A DNA stretch of 64,000 bases from Hominenteromicrobium sp900549945 (lineage in GTDB: Bacteria > Bacillota > Clostridia > Oscillospirales > Acutalibacteraceae). Every line of letters starts with the position of its first letter. Positions within the stretch are counted from its first letter, which is position 1. Made by a program: the position numbers and the translations under genes. The stretch covers positions 16,573 to 80,572 of the forward strand of contig CABRNK010000011.1 in assembly GCA_902472305.1 (NCBI GenBank), in the 5' to 3' direction. Shown one piece after another: positions 50,032 through 59,098 of the stretch. The notes below the pieces were generated by a model. The model was not told the origin of the DNA. It ran no database searches and saw only the letters and a list, made by a program, of their open reading frames with translations.

Positions 50032-50063
50032 GTTTTTGGAATGACGAAAGAGAGTTGTTACCT

Positions 50064-50582
50064 ATGTTGAATGTCGCAGTTGTTATGGGCAGACTGGTGG
50101 CTGACCCGGAGCTCCGCCACACACCGAGCGACGTCGCCGTTACGAGCTTCACGCTCGCCGTCGACCGTTCCTACGTTAAATCCGGCACAGAGCGCCAGAC
50201 CGATTTCATCGATATCGTCGCATGGCGCGGCACGGCGGATTTCGTATGCAAATACTTCCGCAAAGGCCAGATGATGGCGGTTCACGGCTCCATTCAGACG
50301 CGCACCTATACCGACAAGGACGGCAACAAGCGCAAGGCTTTTGAGATTGTTGCGGACGACGTCAATTTTGCGGATTCCAAACGCAATTCCGACGGCGGCT
50401 CGAATTACGGCAGCAACAACAGCTACGGCGGCTCGTCCTATGGCGGCAATTACAATAGCGGTAACAGCACGGCCGGAAACGAGATGCAGCGCCCGGCTTA
50501 CAGCGAACCCGCCCCCACCTATTCGAGCGGGAACAGCGGGGATTTCGAGGAGATCATCGGCGACGACGATTTGCCGTTCTGA
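50064..50582 (+). CDS. ssb: Single-stranded DNA-binding protein
   Basis: A 172-aa SSB. The OB fold (residues ~1-110) reads MLNVAVVMGRLVADPELRHT with TDFIDIVAWRGTADFVCKYF. A Gly/Asn/Ser/Tyr-rich linker follows, and the acidic tip DDDLPF binds partner proteins. Placement between rpsF and rpsR is the classic order. Confidence 0.97.
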   Translation: MLNVAVVMGRLVADPELRHTPSDVAVTSFTLAVDRSYVKSGTERQTDFIDIVAWRGTADFVCKYFRKGQMMAVHGSIQTRTYTDKDGNKRKAFEIVADDVNFADSKRNSDGGSNYGSNNSYGGSSYGGNYNSGNSTAGNEMQRPAYSEPAPTYSSGNSGDFEEIIGDDDLPF

Positions 50583-50623
50583 TGCGCTCCGCAACAATGA
50601 TTTAAAAGAAGGAGGCTTTCGCA

Positions 50624-50875
50624 ATGGCAGACAGACCGGAGAGAGATAACCGCCGCGGCGGACGCAAGGGCCGCAGAAAAGTTTGCAGCTTCTGCGTGGA
50701 CAAGGCGGAATATATCGATTACAAGGATGTTGCCAAGCTTCGCCGTTTTATTTCTGAAAGAGGAAAGATCCTGCCCAGAAGAGTTACGGGAACTTGTGCA
50801 CACCACCAGCGTGGCCTGACGGTCGCTATCAAGCGTGCTCGTCACCTCGCGCTCCTGCCTTTCAGCAGCGACTGA
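50624..50875 (+). CDS. rpsR: 30S ribosomal protein bS18
   Basis: An 83-aa small-subunit protein. CSFCVDKAEYIDYKDVAKLR and GKILPRRVTGTCAHHQRGLT are diagnostic; the Cys residues (CxxC plus C-x-H) mark the zinc-binding form. AGAAGGAGG precedes the ATG. Confidence 0.97.
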   Translation: MADRPERDNRRGGRKGRRKVCSFCVDKAEYIDYKDVAKLRRFISERGKILPRRVTGTCAHHQRGLTVAIKRARHLALLPFSSD

Positions 50876-50898
50876 TTCGCAGGCAATACGGTTTACGA

Positions 50899-50930
50899 GG
50901 GAGACTTTTTCAAAAAAGTCTCCCTTTTAC
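50899..50930 (+). terminator. rpsR terminator
   Basis: A perfect 12-bp stem (GGGAGACTTTTT with AAAAAGTCTCCC) and TTTT follow the rpsR stop. The next gene starts 35 bases later. Confidence 0.85.
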
Positions 50931-50964
50931 TTTTCGGGCGCATGCCCGCCGAAAGGAGAATTCC

Positions 50965-51771
50965 ATGCTGATATTCGACATGCACACCCACTGCTTCCCC
51001 GACGCGCTTGCGCCGAAGGCCCTGCCGCGCCTCGCGGAGATCAGCCGCTGCACCTACCACGGCGACGGCACCTACGGCAGCCTCTGCGAGGAGGCCGCGG
51101 CCGCCGGGTGCGCGGGCTTTATGATTTTGCATATCGCGACGAAGCCGTCGCAGATGACCTCCGTCAACAATTTCGCGGCCGCCTGCCAAAAGGGAAACGC
51201 CTACTGCTTCGGCAGCGTCTACCCCACCGCCGAAAACGCCGTGGACGAGCTGCACCGCATTAAGGCGCTCGGGCTCAAGGGCGTGAAATTCCACCCCGAC
51301 TATCAGGAATTTTTCATCGATGATCCGGCGGTGTTTCCGGTCTACGAGGCCGCCGCTGCGCTCGGCCTGCCCGTCGTCTTTCACGCCGGGCGCGACCCGT
51401 ATTCTCCGGAAGTCGTGCACTGCACGCCGAAGATGCTCGCCGAAATCGCGGGCCGCTTCCCCGCGCTCCAAATCATCGGCGCGCATATGGGCGGCATGGA
51501 GATGGACGCGGACGTGGAGCGCTATGTGATCGGCAAGCCGAATATCCTGCTCGACACCGCCTTCGCGACGCGCTCGCTCACGCCGGAGCGCTGCGGCGCG
51601 CTGATTCGAAAGCACGGCGCGGACAAGGTATTTTTCGCCACAGATTTCCCATGGAGCACCGTTTCCGCCGAATACGCGCTGCTCCGGCAGGCCGGGCTCT
51701 CCGAGGCGGAACTCGAAATGATCTGCCACGGCAACGCGGAGCGCTTCTTCGGCATCACGCTTTCAGCGTAG
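50965..51771 (+). CDS. Amidohydrolase family metal-dependent hydrolase
   Basis: A 268-aa TIM-barrel hydrolase of the amidohydrolase-2 family. Metal ligands appear as DMHTHCFPD (HxH), FHAGRDPY and the late Asp in FFATDFPWST. GLKGVKFHPDYQEFFIDDP is also typical. The substrate is not predictable. The start ATG follows AAAGGAG. The end overlaps the convergent SprT-like gene by 9 bases. Confidence 0.85.
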   Translation: MLIFDMHTHCFPDALAPKALPRLAEISRCTYHGDGTYGSLCEEAAAAGCAGFMILHIATKPSQMTSVNNFAAACQKGNAYCFGSVYPTAENAVDELHRIKALGLKGVKFHPDYQEFFIDDPAVFPVYEAAAALGLPVVFHAGRDPYSPEVVHCTPKMLAEIAGRFPALQIIGAHMGGMEMDADVERYVIGKPNILLDTAFATRSLTPERCGALIRKHGADKVFFATDFPWSTVSAEYALLRQAGLSEAELEMICHGNAERFFGITLSA

Positions 51772-52245
51772 CCGCAGCAGTTTGCCGCCGCACCGGCAGC
51801 GGTAGCGCCCCGGCTCGCGGACCGACCGGCTCATCCGTTGCCTTGGAAACAGTGTGCCGCAGGCCGCGCATTGCAGGAGATACGGCGCTTCGCGCGGCGC
51901 CTCGGGCACCAGCGCATACTGCGCCGTGCGCGCAATCAAATACCCATACCGCTCTCTCATCCGCGCCGCATACTGCTTCCAGAGCGGCCCGTGGTTCATG
52001 CAGCCCGGGCAGGTGTGCAGCACCTCATGGGCCAAAACGGTATACACAAACGAGCTGTCCGCATGCACGAGATGCGCGGACAGCTCGATTTCATACCACC
52101 CGTTTTTGCAGATGCAGCGCCCATACCGCTTTTTTGCGCGCGTATTCAGCCGCACCTGCGGGTCGATCCGCGCGGCGGCCGGAATGCCCGCGGCGCACAC
52201 CTGCTCCAGAACCGCCCGCAGCATCGCGTCAAAATCCATCTTCAT
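51763..52245 (-). CDS. SprT-like zinc metallopeptidase
   Basis: A 160-aa protein with HEVLH in YTVLAHEVLHTCPGCMNHGP and a following His, the zinc-metzincin-like site of SprT/WSS1 proteins. The C-terminus is a zinc ribbon (CAACGT and later CRCGG). Members of the wider family act on DNA-protein crosslinks; this role is inferred only. It converges with the amidohydrolase. Confidence 0.85.
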   Translation of the reverse strand: MKMDFDAMLRAVLEQVCAAGIPAAARIDPQVRLNTRAKKRYGRCICKNGWYEIELSAHLVHADSSFVYTVLAHEVLHTCPGCMNHGPLWKQYAARMRERYGYLIARTAQYALVPEAPREAPYLLQCAACGTLFPRQRMSRSVREPGRYRCRCGGKLLRLR

Positions 52246-52293
52246 CGCCCCCTTTGCCCCTATTATAGCACAACGCCCGCAGGAAGCAAACGG

Positions 52294-52322
52294 TTGACTT
52301 CCCGCCCGCCATTGGCTATAAT
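52294..52322 (+). promoter_or_regulatory. Promoter of the GH18 gene
   Basis: TTGACT, 17 bases, TATAAT, 36 bases before the ATG. Confidence 0.85.
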
Positions 52323-52357
52323 AAGAGCAGGAATGAACCGGAAAGGAATCGTGTTTT

Positions 52358-53371
52358 ATGGAATATTATTCGATCGGCTACATTACAAACCCGAAAATGC
52401 CGGACGTGACGCAGGACGACGTATCGAAGCTCACGCACATTAACCTCGCCTTCGGCCTCGTCAAGGACGGCCTGCTCGACACGCACCAGCTCACAAACAT
52501 CGGCTGCATCGAGCAGTTCCGCCGTTGGAACCCGGCGGTCAAGATCGTGCTCTCCGTCGGCGGCTGGGGCGCGGGCGGCTTCTCGACGATGGCGATGACC
52601 GACGCGGGACGGCGCGCCTTTGCGGCCTCCTGCCTCGATTACATCAACGCGCACGGGCTTGACGGCATCGACATCGACTGGGAGTACCCCTGCAACGATT
52701 CGGCCGGCATCGACGCCGACCCGCGCGACAGGGAGAACTACACGGCGCTTTTGCAGGCGCTGCGCGATGCGCTCGGCCAGAACCGCATCGTCTCGCTCGC
52801 GGCCGGCGCCGGCGACTACTTCGTGCGCGACACCGAAATGGATAAAGTGGCGAAGATCGTCGATTACGTCCAGCTCATGACCTACGACATGCGCAACGGC
52901 GCTACGACGCAGGCCGGCCACCACGCGGCGCTCGGCGCTTCAAAGGGCGACGACAACAAGACCAGCACGCGCTACATTGTCGACCTGTTCCACAGCGCCG
53001 GCGTGCCGCTGCGCAAGCTCATCGTCGGCATCGCGTTCTACGGCCGCAGCTTCTCCGGCGTGCCAAACGTCAACAACGGCCTGCTGCAGCCGGCAGGCAG
53101 CGTCGGCGAATACGGCCCGGAGTACAAGGATTTGACCGAGGAATTCCGCCGTGCCGGCAATTTTACCGAGTATTGGGACGCGGACGCCGAGGCCTCGTAC
53201 CTCTGGAACGGCAGCGATTTCATCAGCTTTGAGTCGCCCGAGGCGGTGCGCCGCAAGTGTGTATACACAAAGGAAAAGGGCCTGCTCGGCGTCATGTACT
53301 GGGAGCACGCCGCAGATACCACGCGCGAGCTGCTCGGCGTGATCGCCTCTGTCATGCAGGACAAAAGCTGA
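52358..53371 (+). CDS. GH18 family chitinase-like glycoside hydrolase
   Basis: A 337-aa TIM-barrel hydrolase of family GH18 (chitinases and endo-N-acetylglucosaminidases). The catalytic motif DGIDIDWEYPCND gives DxxDxDxE with the acid Glu; VKIVLSVGGWGAGGFSTMAM and VQLMTYDMRNG are other GH18 signatures. There is no signal peptide, so it would act in the cytoplasm or be released on lysis, possibly on spore or wall sugars. It has its own promoter and terminator. Confidence 0.92.
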   Translation: MEYYSIGYITNPKMPDVTQDDVSKLTHINLAFGLVKDGLLDTHQLTNIGCIEQFRRWNPAVKIVLSVGGWGAGGFSTMAMTDAGRRAFAASCLDYINAHGLDGIDIDWEYPCNDSAGIDADPRDRENYTALLQALRDALGQNRIVSLAAGAGDYFVRDTEMDKVAKIVDYVQLMTYDMRNGATTQAGHHAALGASKGDDNKTSTRYIVDLFHSAGVPLRKLIVGIAFYGRSFSGVPNVNNGLLQPAGSVGEYGPEYKDLTEEFRRAGNFTEYWDADAEASYLWNGSDFISFESPEAVRRKCVYTKEKGLLGVMYWEHAADTTRELLGVIASVMQDKS

Positions 53372-53390
53372 GCCCCCGCCGAATACAGCA

Positions 53391-53434
53391 AAAGATCGGG
53401 ACGCTGTTTTTCACAGTGCCCCGATCTTTTTGTA
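53391..53434 (+). terminator. GH18 gene terminator
   Basis: AAAGATCGGG pairs with CCCGATCTTT, with further inner pairing (CGCTGT/ACAGTG), then TTTTTG. Confidence 0.85.
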
Positions 53435-53440
53435 TTTTGT

Positions 53441-53875
53441 TCAGAGAAAGCCGCGGATATCTATCACGAGCTTTTCCTCCAGATTGATAAGCCGCTTCGT
53501 GATGTCCTTCGCCCGTTCCTCCGCCGCCTCGTATTCGTTGAGGTAGCGGTTGAGCGATTTCACACCCATATTGCAGCCGTCCGTCATCAGGTCGGCGATC
53601 GTCTCGTCTGAATCATCCACCGCGAGCTTCACGTTCGTTTTCATCCATGACATGCCTTTTGCCATCGCGTTCGGCGCCTTGCCCTCGTCGTGGTAGCGGT
53701 TGAGCATGCCCTGAATCTCCGTACCGAGCTTCTCGTGCTCCGCCCTGCAATCCTCGAGGTACTGCCGCAGCGCGCCGCCCTTCACGTGCGGCAGAACATC
53801 GCTGATCGAGGCCGTTCCCATTTTGATGCCGGCGTCGCACTCGCGCAGCAATCGCACCGTATCCTGTTCGATCAT
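53441..53875 (-). CDS. DUF2383-type helical-bundle protein
   Basis: A 144-aa all-helical protein with no membrane segments. MIEQDTVRLLRECDAGIKMG, EHEKLGTEIQGMLNRYHDEG and LVIDIRGFL resemble the ferritin-like DUF2383/PA2169 family, whose function is unknown; Glu and His spacing could bind metal but is not clear. The ATG at 53875 follows AAGGAG with 8-base spacing. It lies 5 bases after the alpha/beta hydrolase gene and so is in its operon. Confidence 0.65.
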   Translation of the reverse strand: MIEQDTVRLLRECDAGIKMGTASISDVLPHVKGGALRQYLEDCRAEHEKLGTEIQGMLNRYHDEGKAPNAMAKGMSWMKTNVKLAVDDSDETIADLMTDGCNMGVKSLNRYLNEYEAAEERAKDITKRLINLEEKLVIDIRGFL

Positions 53876-53880
53876 ACCAA

Positions 53881-54648
53881 TCACTCCTTTATGCGGTTAG
53901 TATGGCCGATCTCACGGCAAAAATCCGAAAATGCGGCGCAGATCCGTGCTTGATCCTCAAAACTGTAAGCAAAATGGCCGGATTCCGGCAGGTTCTCGAC
54001 GCAGATCCGTGGATTTTTCAGCAAAAGCCCTGTGCAGGCGCGCGCGACAAGTTCATCATGCGCGGACTGGAAGCAGCGGCAGGGCACTGCGATCCGGCCG
54101 ATTTCCGCGCGCACAGTGCGCATCAGGCGCAGAAGCGCCATATAATTCGGAATCCAGCGCAGGTACTTCAGGAGGTTGCCGTCCGGCTCCATGCTGTATG
54201 CCTGCCGCATCCCCCATGCGCCGGGATCTGCGGGCGACGCGCGGTCCAGAGCGACCTTCAGGGCATTGCGCACGGCGCGCGGCTTCACGCCAGCCCGCAG
54301 CGGGACATTCAAGAGAAACAGGCCGGCGATATTTTCCGGGTCGCAGACAGCCGTGTGCACCGCAAAGAGCGTCCCCATCGAATGCGCAGCGAAAACAACG
54401 CGCGCGTATTTCCGGCGCAGCTTCTCCACCCAGCCGCGCACCTGTGCCTGCCAAGCCGCCATAGAGGCCGCGGCAAAATCCTCAACCTTGCCGCCGTGCC
54501 CCTCGAGCAAAATGCTGTAGACCGACCAGTCTGCGGGAATCTGCGGATACAGCGGCGCAAAATGCGCCGGCGTTCCGAGAATGCCGTGCACCATCAGCAC
54601 CGCCGTCCGCGCCCCCGGCACCTCACGGATATACGTTTCGTGGCACAC
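53881..54648 (-). CDS. Alpha/beta hydrolase
   Basis: A 255-aa serine hydrolase. MVHGILGTPAHFAPL holds the oxyanion-hole HG, FAAHSMGTLFAVH the nucleophile Ser (xxSxG), SAHDELVARACTG the Asp, and ESGHFAYSFE the His. It resembles monoacylglycerol lipase or carboxylesterases; substrate unknown. It is cotranscribed with the helical-bundle gene. Confidence 0.85.
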   Translation of the reverse strand: MCHETYIREVPGARTAVLMVHGILGTPAHFAPLYPQIPADWSVYSILLEGHGGKVEDFAAASMAAWQAQVRGWVEKLRRKYARVVFAAHSMGTLFAVHTAVCDPENIAGLFLLNVPLRAGVKPRAVRNALKVALDRASPADPGAWGMRQAYSMEPDGNLLKYLRWIPNYMALLRLMRTVRAEIGRIAVPCRCFQSAHDELVARACTGLLLKNPRICVENLPESGHFAYSFEDQARICAAFSDFCREIGHTNRIKE

Positions 54649-54693
54649 AAACGCGCCTCCTTCCCTGTGCTATTTTGCGATCGTTTAACAAAA

Positions 54694-54737
54694 ACAAAAA
54701 AAACCGCGGCAAATCCGAAAAATCAGATCTGCCGCGG
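54694..54737 (-). terminator. tRNA-Leu terminator
   Basis: On the minus strand CCGCGGCAGA pairs with TTTGCCGCGG (mostly) and is followed by eight T. Confidence 0.85.
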
Positions 54738-54747
54738 CTTCTTTGTG

Positions 54748-54831
54748 TGGTGCGCGAGACGGGACTTGAACCCGTACGTCATAAACACACGCCCCTCAAA
54801 CGTGCCTGTCTGCCAATTCCAGCACTCGCGC
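54748..54831 (-). tRNA. tRNA-Leu (anticodon GAG)
   Basis: Minus-strand class II tRNA of 84 nt with encoded CCA. The acceptor is GCGCGAG/CTCGCGC, the D region TGCTGGAATTGGCAGACAGG is leucine-like, the anticodon stem CACGT/GCGTG encloses TTGAGGG (anticodon GAG), and a long variable arm is followed by the T arm ACGGG-TTCAAGT-CCCGT. Confidence 0.93.
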
Positions 54832-54890
54832 TCAGCAAGTGTTATTATAGCAGTCGGGGCGGCACTTGTCAAGGGGTTTTTGCAGAAAAA

Positions 54891-56219
54891 TCAGCCTTTC
54901 ACGGAAACGGCGTTTTCCTCGCCGATCGTTTCCGCGAGGCGCATCTGCACCGGCGCCTCCGCCGTATACGGCCTCCAATGCGGCAGGCCATCGCCGTTCG
55001 GATTGCCGCAGCGCGCAAAATTCGCCCAATATCCGGAGACCGCCGCCTCCAGCGCGTAGTCGCACGGCTCCCACGGCCGCCACGCACGGTCGAGCGTGTG
55101 GAATTCGTACCACAGCTCCGATGAATGGAACGCGCCCGCGTCGTCGCCGGGCAGCTTGCGGTCGAAGAAGTAGATATAGGCCGGCCGCCTCCCCAGCGCG
55201 AGCTGGTTCTGCGCCCAGTACACCGCGCTGTATTCGAGGCGGCGCGTATCGGCGCCGATGTCGTCGCCGGTGGAGCCGATCATATAATCGATGTCGTGCG
55301 CCGCCCCTGCTTTCGCGGCGTCATCGACCGGCGCGGTCAGCAGCACGCCGTCGACAATCGGCGTCCAGCACAGACCGTCGCCGGAGGTGATCGTGTACTG
55401 CACCTCGGCGATTTTCTCGCCGGGAATCGCGCGCATCTCCTCGATGGTCGACGCGCCGAGCGCCTCCATCAGCCTTTTCGAGGCTTCCAGATGGCTTTCG
55501 AGCGAAAAATCTCGGCTCAGGCCGTTCAGCCCGCCGCCGCTTTGCAGAATCGCCCGGCGGAGCTTCCCCTTTGTCAGCGGCGAGGAGATCAAAATTTGCA
55601 CGCTCATACAGCCGGCAGACTGCCCTGCCGCTGTAATGTTTTCGGGATCGCCGCCAAAGGCCGCGATATTCGCCCTGCACCACTCGAGCGCCGCGATCTG
55701 GTCGTAGATGCCGTAGTTGCCGCAGATCCCCTCCGGGTTTTCCGCCGCAAGGCTGGAATGTGTGAAAAAGCCGAGCGCGCCGACGCGGTAGTTGATTGTG
55801 ACGAGGATCACGCCGTTTCGCGCAAACTGCTCGCCGTCAAACTCCTTTTCCGCACCGCAGCCGTGCAGAAACGCGCCGCCGTGCACCCAGAAGAGCACGG
55901 GCAACTTATCCCCCGGCTGCGCGCCCGCAGGCGTCCAGATATTGAGGTATAGGCAGTCCTCGCTGCGCTCAATCCGCTCGTCGGTATAGAATTCCTTCGC
56001 GTAAAAGCCCTCGCGCGTCAAATCGGCCTGATGGGCCTTCGCCGAAAATTCCTTGGCCGGGCGCACGCCGTCCCACGGGGCTTTCGGCTGCGGGCGCTTC
56101 CAGCGCAGCGCGCCAACCGGCGGCTCCGCGTAAGGCACCCCTTTAAAAATTATGCTTTTTTCATCGGCGGAGCGGCAGCCCTCGAGCCGTCCCTCACGCA
56201 CGCTTACAATCGTTTCCAT
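54891..56219 (-). CDS. Type-B carboxylesterase
   Basis: A 442-aa esterase of the carboxylesterase type-B family. The opening FKGVPYAEPPVGALRWKRP is diagnostic; the oxyanion loop is HGGAFLHG, the nucleophile is in GGDPENITAAGQSAGCMSV (GxSxG), and the His is in GAFHSSELWYEFHTLD. No signal peptide. It follows the GH3 gene by 22 bases, so the pair may remove acyl groups and sugars from the same plant glycan or glycoside (inference). The start at 56219 follows GGGAGGAAA. Confidence 0.9.
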   Translation of the reverse strand: METIVSVREGRLEGCRSADEKSIIFKGVPYAEPPVGALRWKRPQPKAPWDGVRPAKEFSAKAHQADLTREGFYAKEFYTDERIERSEDCLYLNIWTPAGAQPGDKLPVLFWVHGGAFLHGCGAEKEFDGEQFARNGVILVTINYRVGALGFFTHSSLAAENPEGICGNYGIYDQIAALEWCRANIAAFGGDPENITAAGQSAGCMSVQILISSPLTKGKLRRAILQSGGGLNGLSRDFSLESHLEASKRLMEALGASTIEEMRAIPGEKIAEVQYTITSGDGLCWTPIVDGVLLTAPVDDAAKAGAAHDIDYMIGSTGDDIGADTRRLEYSAVYWAQNQLALGRRPAYIYFFDRKLPGDDAGAFHSSELWYEFHTLDRAWRPWEPCDYALEAAVSGYWANFARCGNPNGDGLPHWRPYTAEAPVQMRLAETIGEENAVSVKG

Positions 56220-56241
56220 CGCTTTCCTCCCTTTCCGCCTG

Positions 56242-58509
56242 TCAGGCATTCAACTGGCTGAGCAGCATTTCGCCGAGCCCCGCGGGCACATTCTCGCCGC
56301 CGAAGGCCAGCAGGCTGCGCAGCGGCATCTCGCGCATCATGATCTCCATCATCTGCGCCGTACCCTCGCCGAGGTTCGGGCCCTCGGAGGCGTCGGACGG
56401 CACAAGCCCGCTGCTCGCGATCATCTTCCCGATAAATTCGCGGCCGACAGGGCTTTCCATGATCTCCTCCACTGTGGAATTCATCGTGTAAACCCGCTTG
56501 ATTTCCGTCGTGGATGTGACGCGGACCGTCGCAGTGCAGGCAACATCACGGCTCGATTTTGCCGCCATGATGACATAATCGCCGCTTTCCGCGTACCAGT
56601 CCGCGATGTCGGTGCGGTAATAGGCGAACGCGCGCTTCGAGAGCGTGAAGGAAACGGTCTTTTCCTCGCCCGGCGCAAGCTCCACCTTTTCGAAGCCGCG
56701 CAGCTCCTTTTCCGGGCGGATCGTGCGGCTCTGCGGCATGCCGACATAAAGCTGCACGACCTCCTTGCCGCGGACGGCGCCGGTATTTTTGACCTTGACC
56801 GTTACAGTCAGCGTGTCGGTATCCAGCATCTCCGCCTTATCGAGCCTGAGATCGCTGTATTCAAACGTCGTGTAGCTCAGGCCGTAACCGAACGGAAACA
56901 GCACGTCGATGCTTTTCTTGTCGTAGTAGCGGTAGCCGACAAAAATGCCCTCGCGGTATTCGGTGCGGTTCTGCTCGTCGCCGAAGTAGTAGAGGTAGGA
57001 CGGGTTGTCCTCCAGCCGCTTCGGAAAACTCTCCGCCAGCTTGCCCGAGGGGTTCGCGTCGCCGAAAAGCAGGTCGAGCGTCGCGGGGCCGACTGCCTCG
57101 CCGCCAAGATACGCGTACAGCACGCCGCGCACATCGCTGAGCCACGGCATCGTAATGCAGCCGCCGCACATGACGACGACCACGGTATTTTTCTGCACCT
57201 TCGAGACCGCCGCGACCAGCGCCTCGTGGTTTTCCGGCATCGAAAGCGTGCGGCGGTCGAAGCCCTCGGATTCCATCGCGTCAGTGATACCGACAAAGAC
57301 GACCGCGACGTCGGCGGCCTCTGCCGTTTTTGCGGCTTCCTCGAGCAGCGCCGCGTCCGGCTCCGGCGTTTTGGTCGCATAGCCCGGTGCAAACGAGACG
57401 TGCAGGCCCATCGTTTCGGCGGCCTCGAGCGCACTCGTGACCTTGTAAGCGTTTACATTGGAGCTGCCGCCGCCCTGAAAGCGCGGCGTGCGCGCAAACT
57501 CGCCGACAAAGGCGACCTTCGCATCCTTTTTCAGCGGCAAAATGCCGTCGTTTTTGAGCAGCACCATCGATTCCGCAGCGATCTTGCGCGCCTTTTCGTG
57601 GTCGGCCTCAAAGTCGATGACGGTTTCCGGCTTTTTATGGTCGAGGTATTTGAGCACGACTGTCAAAATGCGCTCCGCCGCCGTATCGAGCACTTTTTCA
57701 TCCATCGTGCCGTTTTGCACGGCCTCGACGAGCTGCCTGTCGTTCGCGGCGTTCTTGCCGGGCATCTCAAGATCCATACCGGCCTCGAGGCACTTGACGC
57801 GCTCCGCCGTCGTCGCGCCCCAGTCGCTGACGACATAGCCGTCGAAGCCCCATTCATCGCGTAGGATCTCGGTGAGCAGGCGCTTATTTTCCGCCGCATA
57901 CGTGCCGTTGACGCGGTTATACGAGCACATGACCGTCCACGGCTTCGCGCGGCGCACGGCGGTCTCAAAGCCAGCGAGGTAGATTTCGCGCAGCGTGCGC
58001 TCATCCACAACGCTGTCGCTGGACATGCGGTGGTACTCCTGATTGTTCACGGCAAAGTGCTTCAGGCTGACGCCGACATTCTGGCTCTGCACGCCGTCGA
58101 TGTAACTCGCGGCGAGCTCGCCCGTCAGGTAAGGGTCCTCCGAAAGATACTCGAAGTTTCTGCCGCAGAGCGGGGAGCGCTTGATATTTGCGGCCGGTCC
58201 GAGCAGAACGGAAAGCTGCTCGGCCTGACAGGCGTGGCCGAGCGTGACGCCGGATTCGCGGAACAGCGCGCGGTCAAACGAGCACGCCATGCACGAGCCG
58301 GTCGGATAACTCGTCGCCGGCACGCTGGCGTTCAGACCGAGATGATCCGCCGCGTCGGCCTGCTTGCGAATTCCGCACGGGCCGTCCGAAACCATGACCG
58401 GCTCGATGCCGAGGCGCTCCGGCGTTTGCAGGTGCCAAAAATTCTTGCCCGAGCAGAGCGCGGCTTTCTCTTCGAGCGTCATCTGCGATACGATTGCTTT
58501 TACATCCAT
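56242..58509 (-). CDS. GH3 family beta-glycosidase
   Basis: A 755-aa glycoside hydrolase of family GH3. Domains run in order: TIM-like barrel with KHFAVNNQEYHRM and the nucleophile Asp in GYVVSDWGATTAERVKCLEA, alpha/beta sandwich, and a fibronectin III-like C-terminal domain (GVLFPFGYGLSYTTFEY-like segment, then VQLYVGMPQSRTIRPEKELR). The final ~60 residues after the FnIII domain are an extra tail. It is probably a beta-glucosidase or beta-xylosidase, and cytoplasmic. The start at 58509 follows AGGAG by 8 bases. It heads an operon with the esterase. Confidence 0.92.
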   Translation of the reverse strand: MDVKAIVSQMTLEEKAALCSGKNFWHLQTPERLGIEPVMVSDGPCGIRKQADAADHLGLNASVPATSYPTGSCMACSFDRALFRESGVTLGHACQAEQLSVLLGPAANIKRSPLCGRNFEYLSEDPYLTGELAASYIDGVQSQNVGVSLKHFAVNNQEYHRMSSDSVVDERTLREIYLAGFETAVRRAKPWTVMCSYNRVNGTYAAENKRLLTEILRDEWGFDGYVVSDWGATTAERVKCLEAGMDLEMPGKNAANDRQLVEAVQNGTMDEKVLDTAAERILTVVLKYLDHKKPETVIDFEADHEKARKIAAESMVLLKNDGILPLKKDAKVAFVGEFARTPRFQGGGSSNVNAYKVTSALEAAETMGLHVSFAPGYATKTPEPDAALLEEAAKTAEAADVAVVFVGITDAMESEGFDRRTLSMPENHEALVAAVSKVQKNTVVVVMCGGCITMPWLSDVRGVLYAYLGGEAVGPATLDLLFGDANPSGKLAESFPKRLEDNPSYLYYFGDEQNRTEYREGIFVGYRYYDKKSIDVLFPFGYGLSYTTFEYSDLRLDKAEMLDTDTLTVTVKVKNTGAVRGKEVVQLYVGMPQSRTIRPEKELRGFEKVELAPGEEKTVSFTLSKRAFAYYRTDIADWYAESGDYVIMAAKSSRDVACTATVRVTSTTEIKRVYTMNSTVEEIMESPVGREFIGKMIASSGLVPSDASEGPNLGEGTAQMMEIMMREMPLRSLLAFGGENVPAGLGEMLLSQLNA

Positions 58510-58577
58510 ACAGTCCACTCCTATCTGATTCTTTTATTTTCCGCGGAATTCCGCCGCGGCTGCATGTATTCAGATTC

Positions 58578-58586
58578 AGTATAGCA
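58578..58586 (-). promoter_or_regulatory. Extended -10 of the GH3 promoter
   Basis: On the minus strand TGCTATACT lies about 70 bases before the GH3 start; the -35 is weak. Confidence 0.5.
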
Positions 58587-58606
58587 TATCCTGCCGTAAA
58601 TTTCCA

Positions 58607-59000
58607 TCTGCATTTGATGATTTTTATCGATTGTTTATAATCAGCGGCTTTGAGAAAACCAAAAGCATCGGCGCACCTGAAAAGCATCACCTGCACCGCT
58701 TGTTTTACGGCTTGTACAGGGCATATAAAACGGGCAGCCCGCCGGATACGGACGCAGAAACAGAAAGAAACACGGCCGCAGTTTGCCGGCCACAGCTCCG
58801 GCCGAGGAACATAAACAGATATTGCTGTGATTTGAGACCAGACGATGCGCATTGTATACCATATTATAGATAACGATCTCTCAGAAATAAAGCCATGCAA
58901 AAAGCAAAAGAAACGACAAGCTATCCGAAGATAAATCATCGTTTCTTATTGTCTGACTGTTACGAAATAGATATCCGCCATAAGCGCGGGCGCAGAACTT
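58607..59000. other. Intergenic gap before the prophage junction
   Basis: About 400 bases between the GH3 promoter and the tRNA-Ser terminator. It is more AT-rich than its neighbours, and the open frames lack ribosome sites. I see no gene or repeat. Confidence 0.45.
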
Positions 59001-59044
59001 AAAAACAGAAAGACCTGCGGCCGCAAATTGCTGACCGCAGGTCT
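59001..59044 (-). terminator. Terminator of the original tRNA-Ser
   Basis: AGACCTGCGG (59011-59020) pairs with CCGCAGGTCT (59035-59044), followed on the minus strand by TTTCTGTTTTT. It directly follows the tRNA 3' end, so it marks host DNA left of the prophage. Confidence 0.8.
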
Positions 59045-59069
59045 GGCGGAGAAGATGGGATTTGAACCC
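59044..59069 (-). other. Prophage attachment site: 3' end of tRNA-Ser
   Basis: The minus strand carries the T loop TTCAAAT, the stem CCCAT, the acceptor strand CTTCTCC, discriminator G and CCA, as in tRNA-Ser. The 5' side of the T stem does not pair beyond GGG, and no anticodon arm follows, so tRNA identity stops at 59069. The integrase gene starts 30 bases to the right. This is the fragment displaced when the element entered the tRNA gene. I read it as one attachment half-site. Confidence 0.85.
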
Positions 59070-59098
59070 GGGTGTTTTTTCTCAAAATTGGCTTGAAA

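Noticed and set aside
58631..58873. An 80-codon plus-strand frame left of the prophage
   Set aside because: No ribosome site, no hydrophobic or domain pattern; chance frame in a non-coding gap.
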